Source of the DNA: Sporosarcina oncorhynchi
GTDB taxonomy: Bacteria; Bacillota; Bacilli; Bacillales_A; Planococcaceae
Assembly: GCF_033304615.1 (NCBI RefSeq)
Contig: NZ_CP129118.1
Coordinates: 2,104,001-2,168,000 of the forward strand
Direction: 5' to 3'
Length of the DNA stretch: 64,000 nucleotides
Part shown: positions 1 to 9,002 of the stretch, one piece after another
How the letters are laid out: the number at the start of each line of letters is the position of its first letter
Position numbering within the stretch: position 1 is the stretch's first letter
Notes under the pieces: generated by a model
Told to the model about the DNA's origin: nothing
What the model saw: only the letters and a program-made list of their open reading frames with translations
Databases searched by the model: none
Program-made: the position numbers and the translations under genes

Positions 1-768
1 AAGGTTGCTTCCGATTGCAATCCCTCTTCTTTCGACTGATTCGCTCTGTTGGTTTTTTTGCTTTTTACGGGCAATCTGCTTGAATCGGCCAGCCCATTCC
101 GCGATATCTCTCAGCTGCTTATCTGCGGCAAGTTTCTCGGCTAACGTAATTTGATCACGTAAAGGAACTTTTGTTAAATCCGCGTCACCTTTCCCCGCTC
201 TCAAACCGCCCAGTAAGGACTTTACATTAACGTAGATTTGTTTTGTTTCAAGCATGACTTCTGTCAAATTCTCTATGAAGTTTTCTTCATAATCCATAAT
301 GGATTGTTCAAACTCTATTCCGTCACTCAATCCTAAGCCACTAACTTCTTCCACAGATTTTATGAAATCATCTTGCGTTGATTTTACAACGTGTAATAAG
401 GGACACAAATCCAACCGCTGCTCCAATTGTGCAACAAAGTACTTGTTGATCAGCTCTCCAATCTTTATCGTACCAACGATGGCCGCTAAATCATTCAGCC
501 GAGTGATGCAGTGAAATTCACTATAGGATTCATGTTCAATAATGTTTCGTAAAAGCATACGATGCATTTGTAATGCTGCATGTGTATCGTCTGTCCTGAT
601 TTCCGGTTTCATTTTATATAGGCAAGCCCATACGTCACAAAGAAGTGCTTCCATTAATGGCAGCACCGCTTCATGTTCAATCTGCTGAAGCTTTTCCGAC
701 ATATCAAACAGTTCACCAAATCGCCTTCTGTCAAATAAATCCGTATTTAAAACCGAATGATTCTTCAT
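1..768 (-). CDS. VWA-domain protein, ViaA-like (N-terminal part, cut by window edge)
   Basis: The first 256 codons are visible; the gene runs off the left edge before any VWA metal-binding motif, so the family call rests on context. The start is an ATG preceded by AAGGAGA, 18 bases after the MoxR ATPase stop. The visible part is helical. Its stretch around residues 205-240 (RDQITLAEKLAADKQLRDIA...GR) recalls the region before the VWA domain of E. coli ViaA. In the RavA-ViaA pair a MoxR AAA+ ATPase works with a VWA protein in assembling or modulating respiratory and other metalloenzyme complexes. The equivalent role here is inference. Confidence 0.7.
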   Translation of the reverse strand, partial: MKNHSVLNTDLFDRRRFGELFDMSEKLQQIEHEAVLPLMEALLCDVWACLYKMKPEIRTDDTHAALQMHRMLLRNIIEHESYSEFHCITRLNDLAAIVGTIKIGELINKYFVAQLEQRLDLCPLLHVVKSTQDDFIKSVEEVSGLGLSDGIEFEQSIMDYEENFIENLTEVMLETKQIYVNVKSLLGGLRAGKGDADLTKVPLRDQITLAEKLAADKQLRDIAEWAGRFKQIARKKQKNQQSESVERRGIAIGSNL

Positions 769-786
769 TCGTCGGTCTCCTTAATC

Positions 787-1971
787 TTATGAATTGTAGT
801 AGAAGCTCGATGCTTCCTTCCTCATTTTCCGCAATTTTGCTGGCCCGTCAGAATACAATGGTTCCATTAGATACGTCAGCACTTCTTCTTGCATCGCTTT
901 CACTTTTACAAGCATTCGGTCGATTTCTGAAGCTCTATCTGGATTATTCTCACTGAACTTAGTCAAATCGGTGATTAACGATTTCATCTTCTGAGCGCCT
1001 TCCATCCCTGCTTCTTCGGACTGATCGCCAAGAACGATATTAAACACTTCAATTGCCTCCGATTGTATCGAATCGAGTTTGCGGATAACATAATCCATTG
1101 CATGTCTGCGAACAATGACCGACGTCGTACCTCTCTCATCTGTTAGTTCCCACAAAACATTTTCGAGAATGACGAGATCATCCACCTTCACAGCACCTCG
1201 CTTGTTAATCAATGCTCGCGCCTGTAAAATGCGTATCGACTGTTTAAATCGACGATCTGAAGGCCTTATCCCTTCATCACGGAGGTCTTTTCGAATTCTG
1301 GCTAGCGCTGTGTAAACTTCGTCAGAAACGATTACGTTGTCAGCCAACGCCTGAAGTTCAGTCAATTCATCAATTTTCAAGGAAAGTTGAGAGGAAATAG
1401 TACCCTCATTTTTTAACATCGAAAGAAAGTTGTTTTCATTCTCGATATAGTCCACTTCATACCTGAAAAGAAATCGGTCGAAGAGTGCTTCAAGCCCTTC
1501 TCCTTCTTCCGGGTATTCATTTGATGCTCCTATCACAGATATAAGAGGAACCTTTGTAGGTGTGCCGCCATTATAAAATAACCTTTCATTAATAATTGTT
1601 AGCAGACTATTTAAAATCGCGCTGTTCGCTTTGAAGATTTCATCGAGAAAGACAAGATGTGCTTCTGGCATTTTCGTTTCCGTATTTCGTTTGTAAATAC
1701 CATGTTCTAAGTCTTTTAACGATAATGGACCAAATACTTCTTCTGGGGTGCTAAACCTTGTAAGCAACCACTGAAAGTACTTTCCACCATCAATTATTTT
1801 CGCAAACTCAATCGCCAATGCGGATTTAGCTGTTCCCGCCGGACCGATAAGCAGTATATGTTGACGAGCAAGCAGCGCAATTAAAAGCGCCTCTACTTCT
1901 TTTTCACGTTCATAAAATTTCGCATTCACCGCATTTTTAATATCCATTAATTTTGAAAGACTTTCCTCCAT
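787..1971 (-). CDS. MoxR-family AAA+ ATPase (RavA-like)
   Basis: A 394-residue MoxR-type ATPase, a chaperone-like AAA+ protein that usually acts with a VWA partner. Walker A is GPAGTAKS near residues 43-50 and Walker B is LVFLDEIF near 106-113. The sensor region reads VIGASNEYPEEGEGLEALFDRF, split here as VIGASNEYPEEGEG then LEALFDRF, typical of the family. A longer frame opens at 2013, but GGAGG lies 8 bases before the ATG at 1971, so I use that start. It precedes the VWA gene by 18 bases and probably forms an operon with it. The C-terminal 100 residues are helical, as in RavA-type proteins. Confidence 0.9.
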   Translation of the reverse strand: MEESLSKLMDIKNAVNAKFYEREKEVEALLIALLARQHILLIGPAGTAKSALAIEFAKIIDGGKYFQWLLTRFSTPEEVFGPLSLKDLEHGIYKRNTETKMPEAHLVFLDEIFKANSAILNSLLTIINERLFYNGGTPTKVPLISVIGASNEYPEEGEGLEALFDRFLFRYEVDYIENENNFLSMLKNEGTISSQLSLKIDELTELQALADNVIVSDEVYTALARIRKDLRDEGIRPSDRRFKQSIRILQARALINKRGAVKVDDLVILENVLWELTDERGTTSVIVRRHAMDYVIRKLDSIQSEAIEVFNIVLGDQSEEAGMEGAQKMKSLITDLTKFSENNPDRASEIDRMLVKVKAMQEEVLTYLMEPLYSDGPAKLRKMRKEASSFYYNS

Positions 1972-2034
1972 CACTTTATCCTCCTTCATCTTACGTACAC
2001 AAAGCTTTTCCAATTTTGACGTGTGCTATTCTAA

Positions 2035-2086
2035 AAGAAAAAAGCCTGTATATCAATGAACGAATCGTTCATCGACACACAGGCTA
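2035..2086 (-). terminator. Rho-independent terminator of the NSS transporter gene
   Basis: On the minus strand AGCCTGT pairs with ACAGGCT around an inner TGAACG/CGTTCA stem, followed by a T-rich run (TTTTTTCTTTT). It lies between the transporter stop and the MoxR gene, so the two are separate units. Confidence 0.85.
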
Positions 2087-2106
2087 TCCTTTAGATATCT
2101 CATGAG

Positions 2107-3426
2107 TCAAGATAAAAATGAAGCGATAAATATAATAACAATCGCAATCGGCGCTATGAAACGGACGATAAATTTCCACAGTTTGTTCAAATAAGGGTGC
2201 ATTCGTAATTCATCATCGGTTTCGGCAGATGATAAAACATACCCAGCGAAGATCGAGATAAGTAAAGCCCCAATCGGTAACCCTATTCGGCTTGTGAGTA
2301 AGTCCGCAAAATCGAAAATTGTTCCGCCGGGCATTTCGACGTTTGCTAGTACACCGAATGACAAGGCGCTTGGTATGCCGACGATAAAGATAAGCGCCCC
2401 AAACATCCACGCAGCGCGTCTTCTACGATCATACTTTTTCCGTATGCCAGTCGATACAACGATTTCTAACATTGAAATCGATGACGTCAGAGTCGCAAAC
2501 AGCATGAGAATGAAAAACACGATGATAAAGAAACCACCAAAGGGAATTTCATTAAAAATCGCTGGTAACACAACAAAAATAAGACCCGGTCCTTCCGCAG
2601 GTGATTGCCCGAGTGCAAAGACTGCCGGAAAAATAACAATCCCCGCTAGTAGGGAAATGACAATATTAAGAATGGAGACGTTAAATGCCGATTGGCCGAG
2701 TTTTTCTTCTTTCTGCAAATAAGAAGCATACGTCATCATTGCCGTTACGCCTACGCTTAGTGAGAAAAACGCTTGTCCCAGTGCCATTAGAAGCGTCTTG
2801 CTCGTCAAATAAGACCAATCGGGGACAAATAGGAAACGAATACCTTCCATCGCGCCATCTAGCGTTAACGACCTAATTGCCAGCAAGATGAAAAAAATGA
2901 ACAACAGCGGCATCATTAATCGGCTCGCACGTTCAATTCCGCCCCTTATACCACTTTGTACAATCCAGATAGTCAACACCATAAAAATGGCCTGTCCAAC
3001 GAGTACTTCAACTGGATCCGCAATGATTGAATTGAACAATTCACTATGATCTGTTGTTTCCAATTTAAAAAATAGCGCTCTGGCCAAATAAGAAAGGATC
3101 CACCCACCAACTACGCTATAAAAAGACAAGAGTATGAATGATGATCCTAATCCCATCCATCCAATCCAATGCCATTTACGCCCAGGCGCAAGCTTCTTTA
3201 GAGAAGTGACTGCATCGCTCTTCCCTCTCCTACCGATTACAAATTCAGCTAACAAAACCGGTAAACCGATTACTAACGTACAAATAATAAATAATAGAAC
3301 GAAGACACTTCCGCCATTCGTACCTGCCATATAGGGAAATTTCCAAATTGCCCCAAGCCCTATTGCACTGCCTGCAGCCGCCAGTACAAAACCGATTTTT
3401 GAAGTCCATTGCTCACGTTGTTTCAC
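2107..3426 (-). CDS. Sodium-dependent transporter, NSS/SNF family
   Basis: A 439-residue multi-pass membrane protein of the neurotransmitter:sodium symporter family, which takes up amino acids or related solutes with Na+. The N-terminus contains the family's TM1 signature (WTSKIGFVLAAAGSAIGLGA then IWKFPY, residues 8-33). About 11 hydrophobic segments follow, at the usual bacterial length (MhsT/LeuT class). The substrate cannot be read from sequence. It is a single gene with its own terminator. Confidence 0.93.
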   Translation of the reverse strand: MKQREQWTSKIGFVLAAAGSAIGLGAIWKFPYMAGTNGGSVFVLLFIICTLVIGLPVLLAEFVIGRRGKSDAVTSLKKLAPGRKWHWIGWMGLGSSFILLSFYSVVGGWILSYLARALFFKLETTDHSELFNSIIADPVEVLVGQAIFMVLTIWIVQSGIRGGIERASRLMMPLLFIFFILLAIRSLTLDGAMEGIRFLFVPDWSYLTSKTLLMALGQAFFSLSVGVTAMMTYASYLQKEEKLGQSAFNVSILNIVISLLAGIVIFPAVFALGQSPAEGPGLIFVVLPAIFNEIPFGGFFIIVFFILMLFATLTSSISMLEIVVSTGIRKKYDRRRRAAWMFGALIFIVGIPSALSFGVLANVEMPGGTIFDFADLLTSRIGLPIGALLISIFAGYVLSSAETDDELRMHPYLNKLWKFIVRFIAPIAIVIIFIASFLS

Positions 3427-3576
3427 TCAATCACCCGTTTCAATTCTAGTGTCACTTCTAATTTTGTATTAGTATACCGTATGATGCATATGAACATGAA
3501 GTTATTTATTATTTCGTTAACTGTTTTATCTTTCGAATAAAGGGAATCATACGAGCAATGGACAGGAGGCAGGATA

Positions 3577-4074
3577 ATGGAACTACTAAAAGTGAATGGT
3601 CGACTAGATTCTAAACGCGTCGCTGTGGGAATTCTGTTACCGATTATCGGAGGATCGATTACAGGATGGATCGCCAATCGAAATACACAGGAGAAATATA
3701 AAAAGCTAAAAAAACCCTCTTTTTCTCCTCCACCTTCCGCATTCCCAATTGCATGGACAACGTTATATGGAATGATGGGCTTGGCAAAATATCGGGTTGA
3801 ACGAAAAAAAGAATTCGGATTTCGTGAACCTACCGCAATTCCCTCATACGAAATACAACTTGGTTTGAACTATTTGTGGTCTTTCCTTTATTTCAGATGG
3901 GGATTGCGGGGAACCGCACTAATCGAGATGACGATTCTTTTGGCCACAATTGCTTTAACGACATATGAATTTTATACTGTCGACAAAACCGCTGGCACAT
4001 TGATGATTCCGTATATCGGATGGGTTGCATTCGCGTTATGCTTGAATTACACTACTTGGCAATTGAATAAATGA
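3577..4074 (+). CDS. tspO: TspO/MBR family membrane protein
   Basis: A 165-residue small membrane protein of the TspO (translocator/peripheral benzodiazepine receptor) family, which binds porphyrins and is tied to tetrapyrrole and stress responses. The family loop is visible: YKKLKKPSFSPPP followed by FPIAWTTLYGMMGLA. Four to five hydrophobic segments follow and there is a WSFLYF motif near residue 107. The ATG follows AGGAGG with good spacing. It is monocistronic and converges on the PNPOx-like gene across a shared terminator. Confidence 0.9.
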   Translation: MELLKVNGRLDSKRVAVGILLPIIGGSITGWIANRNTQEKYKKLKKPSFSPPPSAFPIAWTTLYGMMGLAKYRVERKKEFGFREPTAIPSYEIQLGLNYLWSFLYFRWGLRGTALIEMTILLATIALTTYEFYTVDKTAGTLMIPYIGWVAFALCLNYTTWQLNK

Positions 4075-4092
4075 ATGCAAAATGAATGAAGA

Positions 4093-4126
4093 AATCCCTT
4101 GCAACTAAGATGCAAGGGATTTTATA
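4093..4126. terminator. Bidirectional terminator between tspO and the PNPOx-like gene
   Basis: A perfect AATCCCTTGCA/TGCAAGGGATT stem, followed by TTTTAT on the plus strand, sits between two convergent genes. Confidence 0.85.
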
Positions 4127-4132
4127 GTGCGT

Positions 4133-4549
4133 TTAACTGAAATTAATTTCTTGAGGTTCTTCGCCTTTTTTGTTCATGAGACGCATTGATTCGGGTGTTA
4201 TTTTGAGAATGACGAGGTTCGGATCTTCTGGGCCTGTGAACCATGACTTCATCTGATCGTTCCACACTTTCTCTTTAACAGCTTCATCATCTGAAATGTT
4301 CACTGTTCCCATCACTTCCAAGTAAGCGTCGCCAAATCCGTCACCGTCATAACCGATGAGGATATGTGTGTTCGGATTGTCTTCAAGTTCATCAACCTTA
4401 TCCGTCTGTTTCGATGTTGCAGTGTAAAGTGTAAACTCGTCATTAAAGAAAGTCATGTACCTGCTGAACGGTTTCCCGTTTTGCACGGTAGCCATTGTAC
4501 CAATGAAGCTTTCGTCTAAAATTTTACGTGCAGTTTTCTTTGTATCCAT
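4133..4549 (-). CDS. Pyridoxamine 5'-phosphate oxidase-like protein (general stress protein 26 type)
   Basis: A 138-residue split-barrel flavin-binding-type protein. The N-terminus (ARKILDESFIGTMATVQNGKP) and the middle (FTLYTATSKQTDKVDELEDN) match the PNPOx-like stress protein family; members bind FMN or F420 and few have a known substrate. An in-frame GTG lies 9 bases upstream but directly abuts the AAGGAG, so the ATG at 4549 (8 bases from the Shine-Dalgarno) is preferred. Confidence 0.88.
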   Translation of the reverse strand: MDTKKTARKILDESFIGTMATVQNGKPFSRYMTFFNDEFTLYTATSKQTDKVDELEDNPNTHILIGYDGDGFGDAYLEVMGTVNISDDEAVKEKVWNDQMKSWFTGPEDPNLVILKITPESMRLMNKKGEEPQEINFS

Positions 4550-4657
4550 TTCTACCACTCCTTATTAAAAGTCTCCCTTAACTCTTCCTATAAACGAGGG
4601 AAACTAAACATTTAACAGCACTCTTAGACCTATAATTCAATAAGGAAGATTTTCTCA

Positions 4658-4686
4658 TTGATATTTGAAAGAGGTACGCGTATTAT
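4658..4686 (+). promoter_or_regulatory. Sigma-A-type promoter of an orphan transcript
   Basis: TTGATA (4658-4663), a 17-base spacer and TATTAT (4681-4686): one mismatch in each hexamer. It points rightward into a region without a gene. Confidence 0.6.
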
Positions 4687-4692
4687 ATAAAT

Positions 4693-4945
4693 ATAAGCTG
4701 CATTGTTCGTATTCACATAAGTTTTAACCTTTAAGCTGTAAAAGGGAGTTTTATATAAAAACAGGAATGGCAAGCCCGGTTCACTTAGTCAATCGGGACA
4801 AACAGGAATGTTTTTGCGAACACCCACTTTGAGGAGTGGTGGTTTAAAACTTTCATGATTAACGATACGGCAAACGCGGCTTTTAATTTTAACTTCATGC
4901 TTTTTCATACATGACACCACTCAATTTAGAGTGGTGTTTTTTATT
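4693..4945 (+). ncRNA. Predicted orphan structured RNA of about 250 nt, class unknown
   Basis: The stretch from a good promoter to a strong terminator has no credible ORF; the longest start with any context gives only 21 residues. Visible structure: CCCGGTT/AATCGGG (4775-4797), CCACT/AGTGG (4824-4839), and ACACCACTC/GAGTGGTGT with a T run (terminator). The segment GAGTGGTG at 4834-4841 is also perfectly complementary to the terminator's 5' arm CACCACTC (4915-4922), so alternative folds are possible. The 3' part of one frame (NGKPGSLSQSGQTG...) together with the hairpins could also be a relic of an IS200/IS605 tnpB 3' end with its guide RNA. I could not decide between these. No match to 6S RNA, RNase P RNA or tmRNA was recognised. 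Confidence 0.45.
4914..4945 (+). terminator. Rho-independent terminator of the orphan RNA
   Basis: ACACCACTC, a 6-base loop, GAGTGGTGT, then TTTTTTATTT: a 9-bp perfect stem. Confidence 0.9.
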
Positions 4946-5299
4946 TACCTCATAAACCTGTCGATTCTTAGAGCAATGCATGCAAAACAATTTGTCAACT
5001 ATCCATGAATACTTTTACTATGCAAGGTACTTTAAGATCACGAATTGTGATTTTTTGACCGAAAGCAATTTGGGCATCAATCCACTGCTCTGCAAAAGTA
5101 ATAGAATGAAGTATAATAAGAAAACGGATAATAGCAAAGCAATAGTAGGAAGAACCTAATGCAAGCTTAAAATGCTACACAATCATTTATGTAAGACTGG
5201 GCAACAAATTTTCCTAAATTGGCAATCACTGATGAGATTTCCCCCCAGTTACTTACAACTACTAAACCATACAATTGAACAGAAAAAAGGATTGAGTAT

Positions 5300-5857
5300 A
5301 TGATTAAACGACTTGTCGTAACAGGCTATAAAAGCCATGAATTAGGTATTTTCGACGATAAACATGCAGGAATACCAATTATTAAGAAAGCACTTGAAAG
5401 CCGTCTAACTCCATTGCTTGAAGCCGGTCTCGAGTGGATTATTATGAGCGGTCAGCCAGGAGTCGAAACATGGGCTGCGGAAACGGCAATTGACCTACAG
5501 GAAGACTTTCCTGATTTACAAATCGCTATCATCACGCCATTTGAAGAACAGGACAAAAACTGGAATGACGCAAAGAAGCAGGCATATGAATTCATACTCT
5601 CGCATGCAGACTATACCGTCAGCTTAACAAAACGGCCTTATGAAGCACCATGGCAATTCATCGAGAAGGATAAGTTTCTGTTGCGTAATTCGGATGGAAT
5701 ATTAATAGTCTACGATGAAGAAAATGATGGTTCACCGAAATTCATGAAAAAGATGGCAATGAGCTATGCTGAGAAAAGTGATTATGAAGTATTGACGATT
5801 TCGGCTGATGATCTTCAATTGATAGCAGAAGATTTACAACGGAAAGATTGGGATTAA
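5300..5857 (+). CDS. ypsA: YpsA-like SLOG-domain protein (DUF1273)
   Basis: A 185-residue protein of the YpsA/UPF0398 family in the SLOG (Rossmann nucleotide-ligand) superfamily. In B. subtilis and Staphylococcus, YpsA influences cell division. The N-terminal VTGYKSHELGIF and the GQPGVETWAAETAIDL segment near residues 51-67 are typical, and the length matches. In many Bacillales it neighbours gpsB; gpsB is not next to it here. It is a single gene ending at a terminator shared with the convergent peptidase gene. Confidence 0.9.
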   Translation: MIKRLVVTGYKSHELGIFDDKHAGIPIIKKALESRLTPLLEAGLEWIIMSGQPGVETWAAETAIDLQEDFPDLQIAIITPFEEQDKNWNDAKKQAYEFILSHADYTVSLTKRPYEAPWQFIEKDKFLLRNSDGILIVYDEENDGSPKFMKKMAMSYAEKSDYEVLTISADDLQLIAEDLQRKDWD

Positions 5858-5864
5858 CGTATAA

Positions 5865-5910
5865 AAAACAGCTGTTACCAGTTACATTCACTCTGGTAAA
5901 CAGCTGTTTT
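5865..5910. terminator. Bidirectional terminator between ypsA and the S9 peptidase gene
   Basis: Long stem AAAACAGCTGTT(ACCAG)/(CTGGT)AAACAGCTGTTTT with T runs on both strands. Confidence 0.9.
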
Positions 5911-5915
5911 CATTT

Positions 5916-7706
5916 TCATTTCTGATGCTTTTCTAAAAAGTCCAGCATCATCTCATAGACTTTAATTTCGTTTTCCTTTTTGGAGAAGCCATGCCCTTCA
6001 TCATCTAATACAAGATATTCAACATCCCGGCCTTGTTCTTGCAATTTGGCTACGATTTGATCGGACTCTTCCTTCACGACACGTGGATCCTTCGCCCCTT
6101 GGATGACAAGCATCGGTTTAGTCATTCCATTCAAATAGGTGACAGGTGAATCGTTGATAAAGCGTTCCTTGTCACGCTCAGGATCACCAAGCCATCTTTC
6201 CATAATTGGCTTCCAGTGTAGTGGTACCGAATTGACAAATGTGAATAAATCAGATGGTCCGAAAATGTCTACAACAGCTTTGAAATACTCTGCATGCCTT
6301 CCATGAAGTAACAATGCCATATAGCCACCATAACTTCCCCCAACGAGGAATAAGCGATTACTGTCCGTTATTCCGTTTTCGATTAACCAATCGATTCCCG
6401 CAAGACAATCCAGACGAGGTCCCTCTCCCCAATCCTGTTCAACCAGTTTCGTAAACGCTGAACCGTAACCTGTACTCCCTCTAAAGTTCGGGGCAAAAAT
6501 TGTATAGCCACGATTCAGGAAGCATTGGAACATCGAACGGAACATTTTCCTTTCAGATGCTTGTGGTCCACCATGCGGCCAGAAAATTGTAAAGCCGTTA
6601 TCATTTTCGGGCTTTGCTTTGAATAATAATGCTTCAATTTCCATGCCATCAAATGATGTATAGGAAATGACTTCTGGGTCGACCATGTCATCCTTGCTAA
6701 CACCTAGCACTCGATTTTCTGTCAGGCGTTTCCACTCTTTCCCGTCTTTGGACAAATAAATATTTTGCGGATTTGTAGCGCTTCTTCCTAGGATGTACAC
6801 ATTTCCAGATTTGGTATAGTGGATTTGGTCGATGACATCGACTGGAAGATCGCAATCCGCTAAGTCCCCGCCGTCTACCGAATAACGGTATAATTTGTCC
6901 GTTACACCATTTATCGTTAGAACATACATATCCCCGTTCTCTTTATTCCATTTAATCGTCTGAATACTTTCACCTTCGACTTCCAACACTTTAGAAAAGG
7001 ACTTGGATGCGATTTCAAATTTAGCCAAATATGCATTGTCACTTTCATAATCCGTCACAAAAAAGATTGTTTCGTTGTCTGTGAATATCGGATCATAAGC
7101 GACATGTACTTTTTCAGGATCGGGTGTAAGATACAATGTTTCCTCACCAGTTTTGACGAAACTTATAGCATACGTATTTGCAAAAGCACGAGAATATACG
7201 AATGATTTCTCATCATCTGACACAGCTGCCAATTCAGTTGGTGAAGTTTCGCCGATATTTATAAGCGTATCCACACCACTTTCCAGATTGCGAATATGGG
7301 TGTTCAGGAAAGACGGGTTTTCTTTTGATGTTACATAATAGACACGCTTGCCATCTTCACTCAAATGGCTAAAGTAATATTTTTCATCCGGCTCACCAGT
7401 TATTAAAGGCTGCGGCAAACCGCCCTCAAATGGAATAGCATAAATCTGATAGTTTTCATCCCCATCTTTATCAAATCCAGCAAGGACCAGATTATTTCCC
7501 GGTGCAAATTTAATGAAATTACATGATTCGTCACGATGGGCAAATAAGTACGGAGATGTACTCGGCAAATCCATAGCCCATAAATTCATTTTGCCATTCA
7601 GATTCGTGTTAAACACGAGCTTTGTTTCATCACTGTTTACAGCGAAATTTGTAATTGCATATGTCCTGAAAAACTGTTCAACTGTAGGTTTTGCGAATGT
7701 TACCAC
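5916..7706 (-). CDS. S9-family prolyl oligopeptidase-type serine peptidase
   Basis: A 596-residue two-domain enzyme: an N-terminal beta-propeller (roughly residues 1-340, repeated strand motifs such as NETIFFVTDY) and a C-terminal alpha/beta hydrolase. The catalytic triad is readable as Ser458 in GGSYGGY, Asp540 in GAKDPRV and His572 in DEGHGF. It is probably a cytoplasmic dipeptidyl or acylaminoacyl peptidase; there is no signal peptide. The start is GTG, 7 bases after GGAGG. It is monocistronic. Confidence 0.93.
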   Translation of the reverse strand: MVTFAKPTVEQFFRTYAITNFAVNSDETKLVFNTNLNGKMNLWAMDLPSTSPYLFAHRDESCNFIKFAPGNNLVLAGFDKDGDENYQIYAIPFEGGLPQPLITGEPDEKYYFSHLSEDGKRVYYVTSKENPSFLNTHIRNLESGVDTLINIGETSPTELAAVSDDEKSFVYSRAFANTYAISFVKTGEETLYLTPDPEKVHVAYDPIFTDNETIFFVTDYESDNAYLAKFEIASKSFSKVLEVEGESIQTIKWNKENGDMYVLTINGVTDKLYRYSVDGGDLADCDLPVDVIDQIHYTKSGNVYILGRSATNPQNIYLSKDGKEWKRLTENRVLGVSKDDMVDPEVISYTSFDGMEIEALLFKAKPENDNGFTIFWPHGGPQASERKMFRSMFQCFLNRGYTIFAPNFRGSTGYGSAFTKLVEQDWGEGPRLDCLAGIDWLIENGITDSNRLFLVGGSYGGYMALLLHGRHAEYFKAVVDIFGPSDLFTFVNSVPLHWKPIMERWLGDPERDKERFINDSPVTYLNGMTKPMLVIQGAKDPRVVKEESDQIVAKLQEQGRDVEYLVLDDEGHGFSKKENEIKVYEMMLDFLEKHQK

Positions 7707-7800
7707 TCTTATTCCTCCCTAGATGAAACGTCTATTTGTCTATTAGTATATCATCTTTTAAATTCATTTTTCAATTTTGAATGAATAACCACACTTAACA

Positions 7801-7830
7801 AAAAACTACCCAAACATAGGGTAGTTTTTA
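7801..7830 (-). terminator. Terminator of the DUF4870 gene
   Basis: Minus strand: AAAACTACCC, a 7-base loop, GGGTAGTTTT, then TT. It lies directly after the stop codon. Confidence 0.85.
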
Positions 7831-7831
7831 C

Positions 7832-8236
7832 TCAAGCTTTTTCTAATTGTTTTTCCACCATATCACCGATGAAAGGCAGTTTAAAATACTTTCCTTGATA
7901 TGCTTGGTACATCATGAAGATCATCAATCCAAACACAACTGGACCCATTAGTAAGCTTAAAATGAAACCGATGATTGGGATAAAGCCCAATAAGATACTA
8001 ATTAATAAAACTGCTACCGCTGTAAATACAGCTTGTAATGCATGGAATCGGATAAAACGATTTTCCTTTTCCATGAATAGGAAGACTAGCCCAATAATAA
8101 AGATATAGCAAAGCATCCCGCCGACATTTTCAGTAAGTCCAATAGACGTTTTTCGCTGCTCTGTATTCATTGCTGCGGGTAAGGATGTACTTTCATTACT
8201 TGCATCCGTTTTATTTACATGTTCATTTTCGCTCAA
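7832..8236 (-). CDS. DUF4870 membrane protein
   Basis: A 134-residue protein with a polar N-terminal 30 residues followed by three hydrophobic segments (about 37-58, 68-98 and 101-115). The ENRFIRFHALQA motif, widespread in DUF4870/YggT-like small membrane proteins, sits at 63-74. Function is unknown for the family. It has its own terminator and lies between the S9 peptidase and an orphan response regulator without obvious co-transcription. Confidence 0.8.
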   Translation of the reverse strand: MSENEHVNKTDASNESTSLPAAMNTEQRKTSIGLTENVGGMLCYIFIIGLVFLFMEKENRFIRFHALQAVFTAVAVLLISILLGFIPIIGFILSLLMGPVVFGLMIFMMYQAYQGKYFKLPFIGDMVEKQLEKA

Positions 8237-8309
8237 CTTGATATCCCTCCTTTTCTACTACTATATTGATGTGTATAGAGAATGATACATCTTGAACGTT
8301 AAGGGACGG

Positions 8310-9002
8310 TTAAATAGCAAACTTATATCCGAATCCCCTTACCGTCTTGATAAAATCATTTCTACCTGAATGTTGATTCAACTTTTTCCTTAAATTGCTT
8401 ATATGCACTTTCACAGTTTCAGGTGTACCATCTGTATGGTATCCCCAAATATGATCGTATAGTTGCTCGGAGTTCCATACTCGTGAAGGATGTTGTGCGA
8501 GGACCAGAAGTAACTGAAACTCTTTATGGAGTAATTGGACAGGCTTTCCTTTATAAAAAACTTCACATCGTTCACTATCAATTTTCAACTCTCCCGCGCG
8601 AATGATTGATGACTGTCTTGTATTCTCTGTTATCCATTCATCCCTTCTTAACAGAGCCTGAATCCTCATTTCTAATTCCTGAAAGTTAAAGGGCTTTGTT
8701 ATATAATCATCTCCCCCGACGGTGAAACCTAACATTTTGTCTTCGGCATCTCTTTTGCAACTCACAAACAAAATTGGAACTAACGATGTTTGACGGATTC
8801 TTTTACAAGTTTCAAATCCATTCATTCCAGGCATTTCAATATCCAGCAAGATAACGTCAGGATGCTTTTCCTTAACGATTTCAATTGCGGACAAACCATC
8901 CTCGGCCTCGTACACACAGTACCCAATTTTTTTCAGAAATAAATGAAGAAGTTCACGAATGCCCAACTCATCTTCTACAATTAACACAGACTGCTTTGGC
9001 AC
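8310..9002 (-). CDS. OmpR/PhoB-family response regulator (orphan)
   Basis: A 230-residue regulator. The receiver domain (1-120) has acidic-pocket residues in VEDE, phosphoacceptor Asp54 in ILLDIEMPGMNG and conserved Lys103 in ITKPF. The C-terminal winged helix (about 135-230) ends with VRGFGYKF. It starts with GTG about 10 bases after AAAGGAG. No histidine kinase is adjacent on either side, so its partner must be elsewhere. Confidence 0.92.
   Translation of the reverse strand: MPKQSVLIVEDELGIRELLHLFLKKIGYCVYEAEDGLSAIEIVKEKHPDVILLDIEMPGMNGFETCKRIRQTSLVPILFVSCKRDAEDKMLGFTVGGDDYITKPFNFQELEMRIQALLRRDEWITENTRQSSIIRAGELKIDSERCEVFYKGKPVQLLHKEFQLLLVLAQHPSRVWNSEQLYDHIWGYHTDGTPETVKVHISNLRKKLNQHSGRNDFIKTVRGFGYKFAI

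Larger units (their letters stand above)
4550..5299. other. 750-base gene-free stretch holding an orphan transcription unit
   Basis: No protein gene is convincing here. The stretch contains a sigma-A-type promoter (4658-4686), several hairpins (4775-4797, 4824-4839) and a plus-strand terminator (4914-4945). The last 350 bases before ypsA show nothing recognisable. Confidence 0.7.

Noticed and set aside
4550-5299. RNase P RNA, 6S RNA or tmRNA next to ypsA
   Set aside because: rnpB lies near ypsA in B. subtilis, but the conserved RNase P core and other known RNA signatures were not found here.
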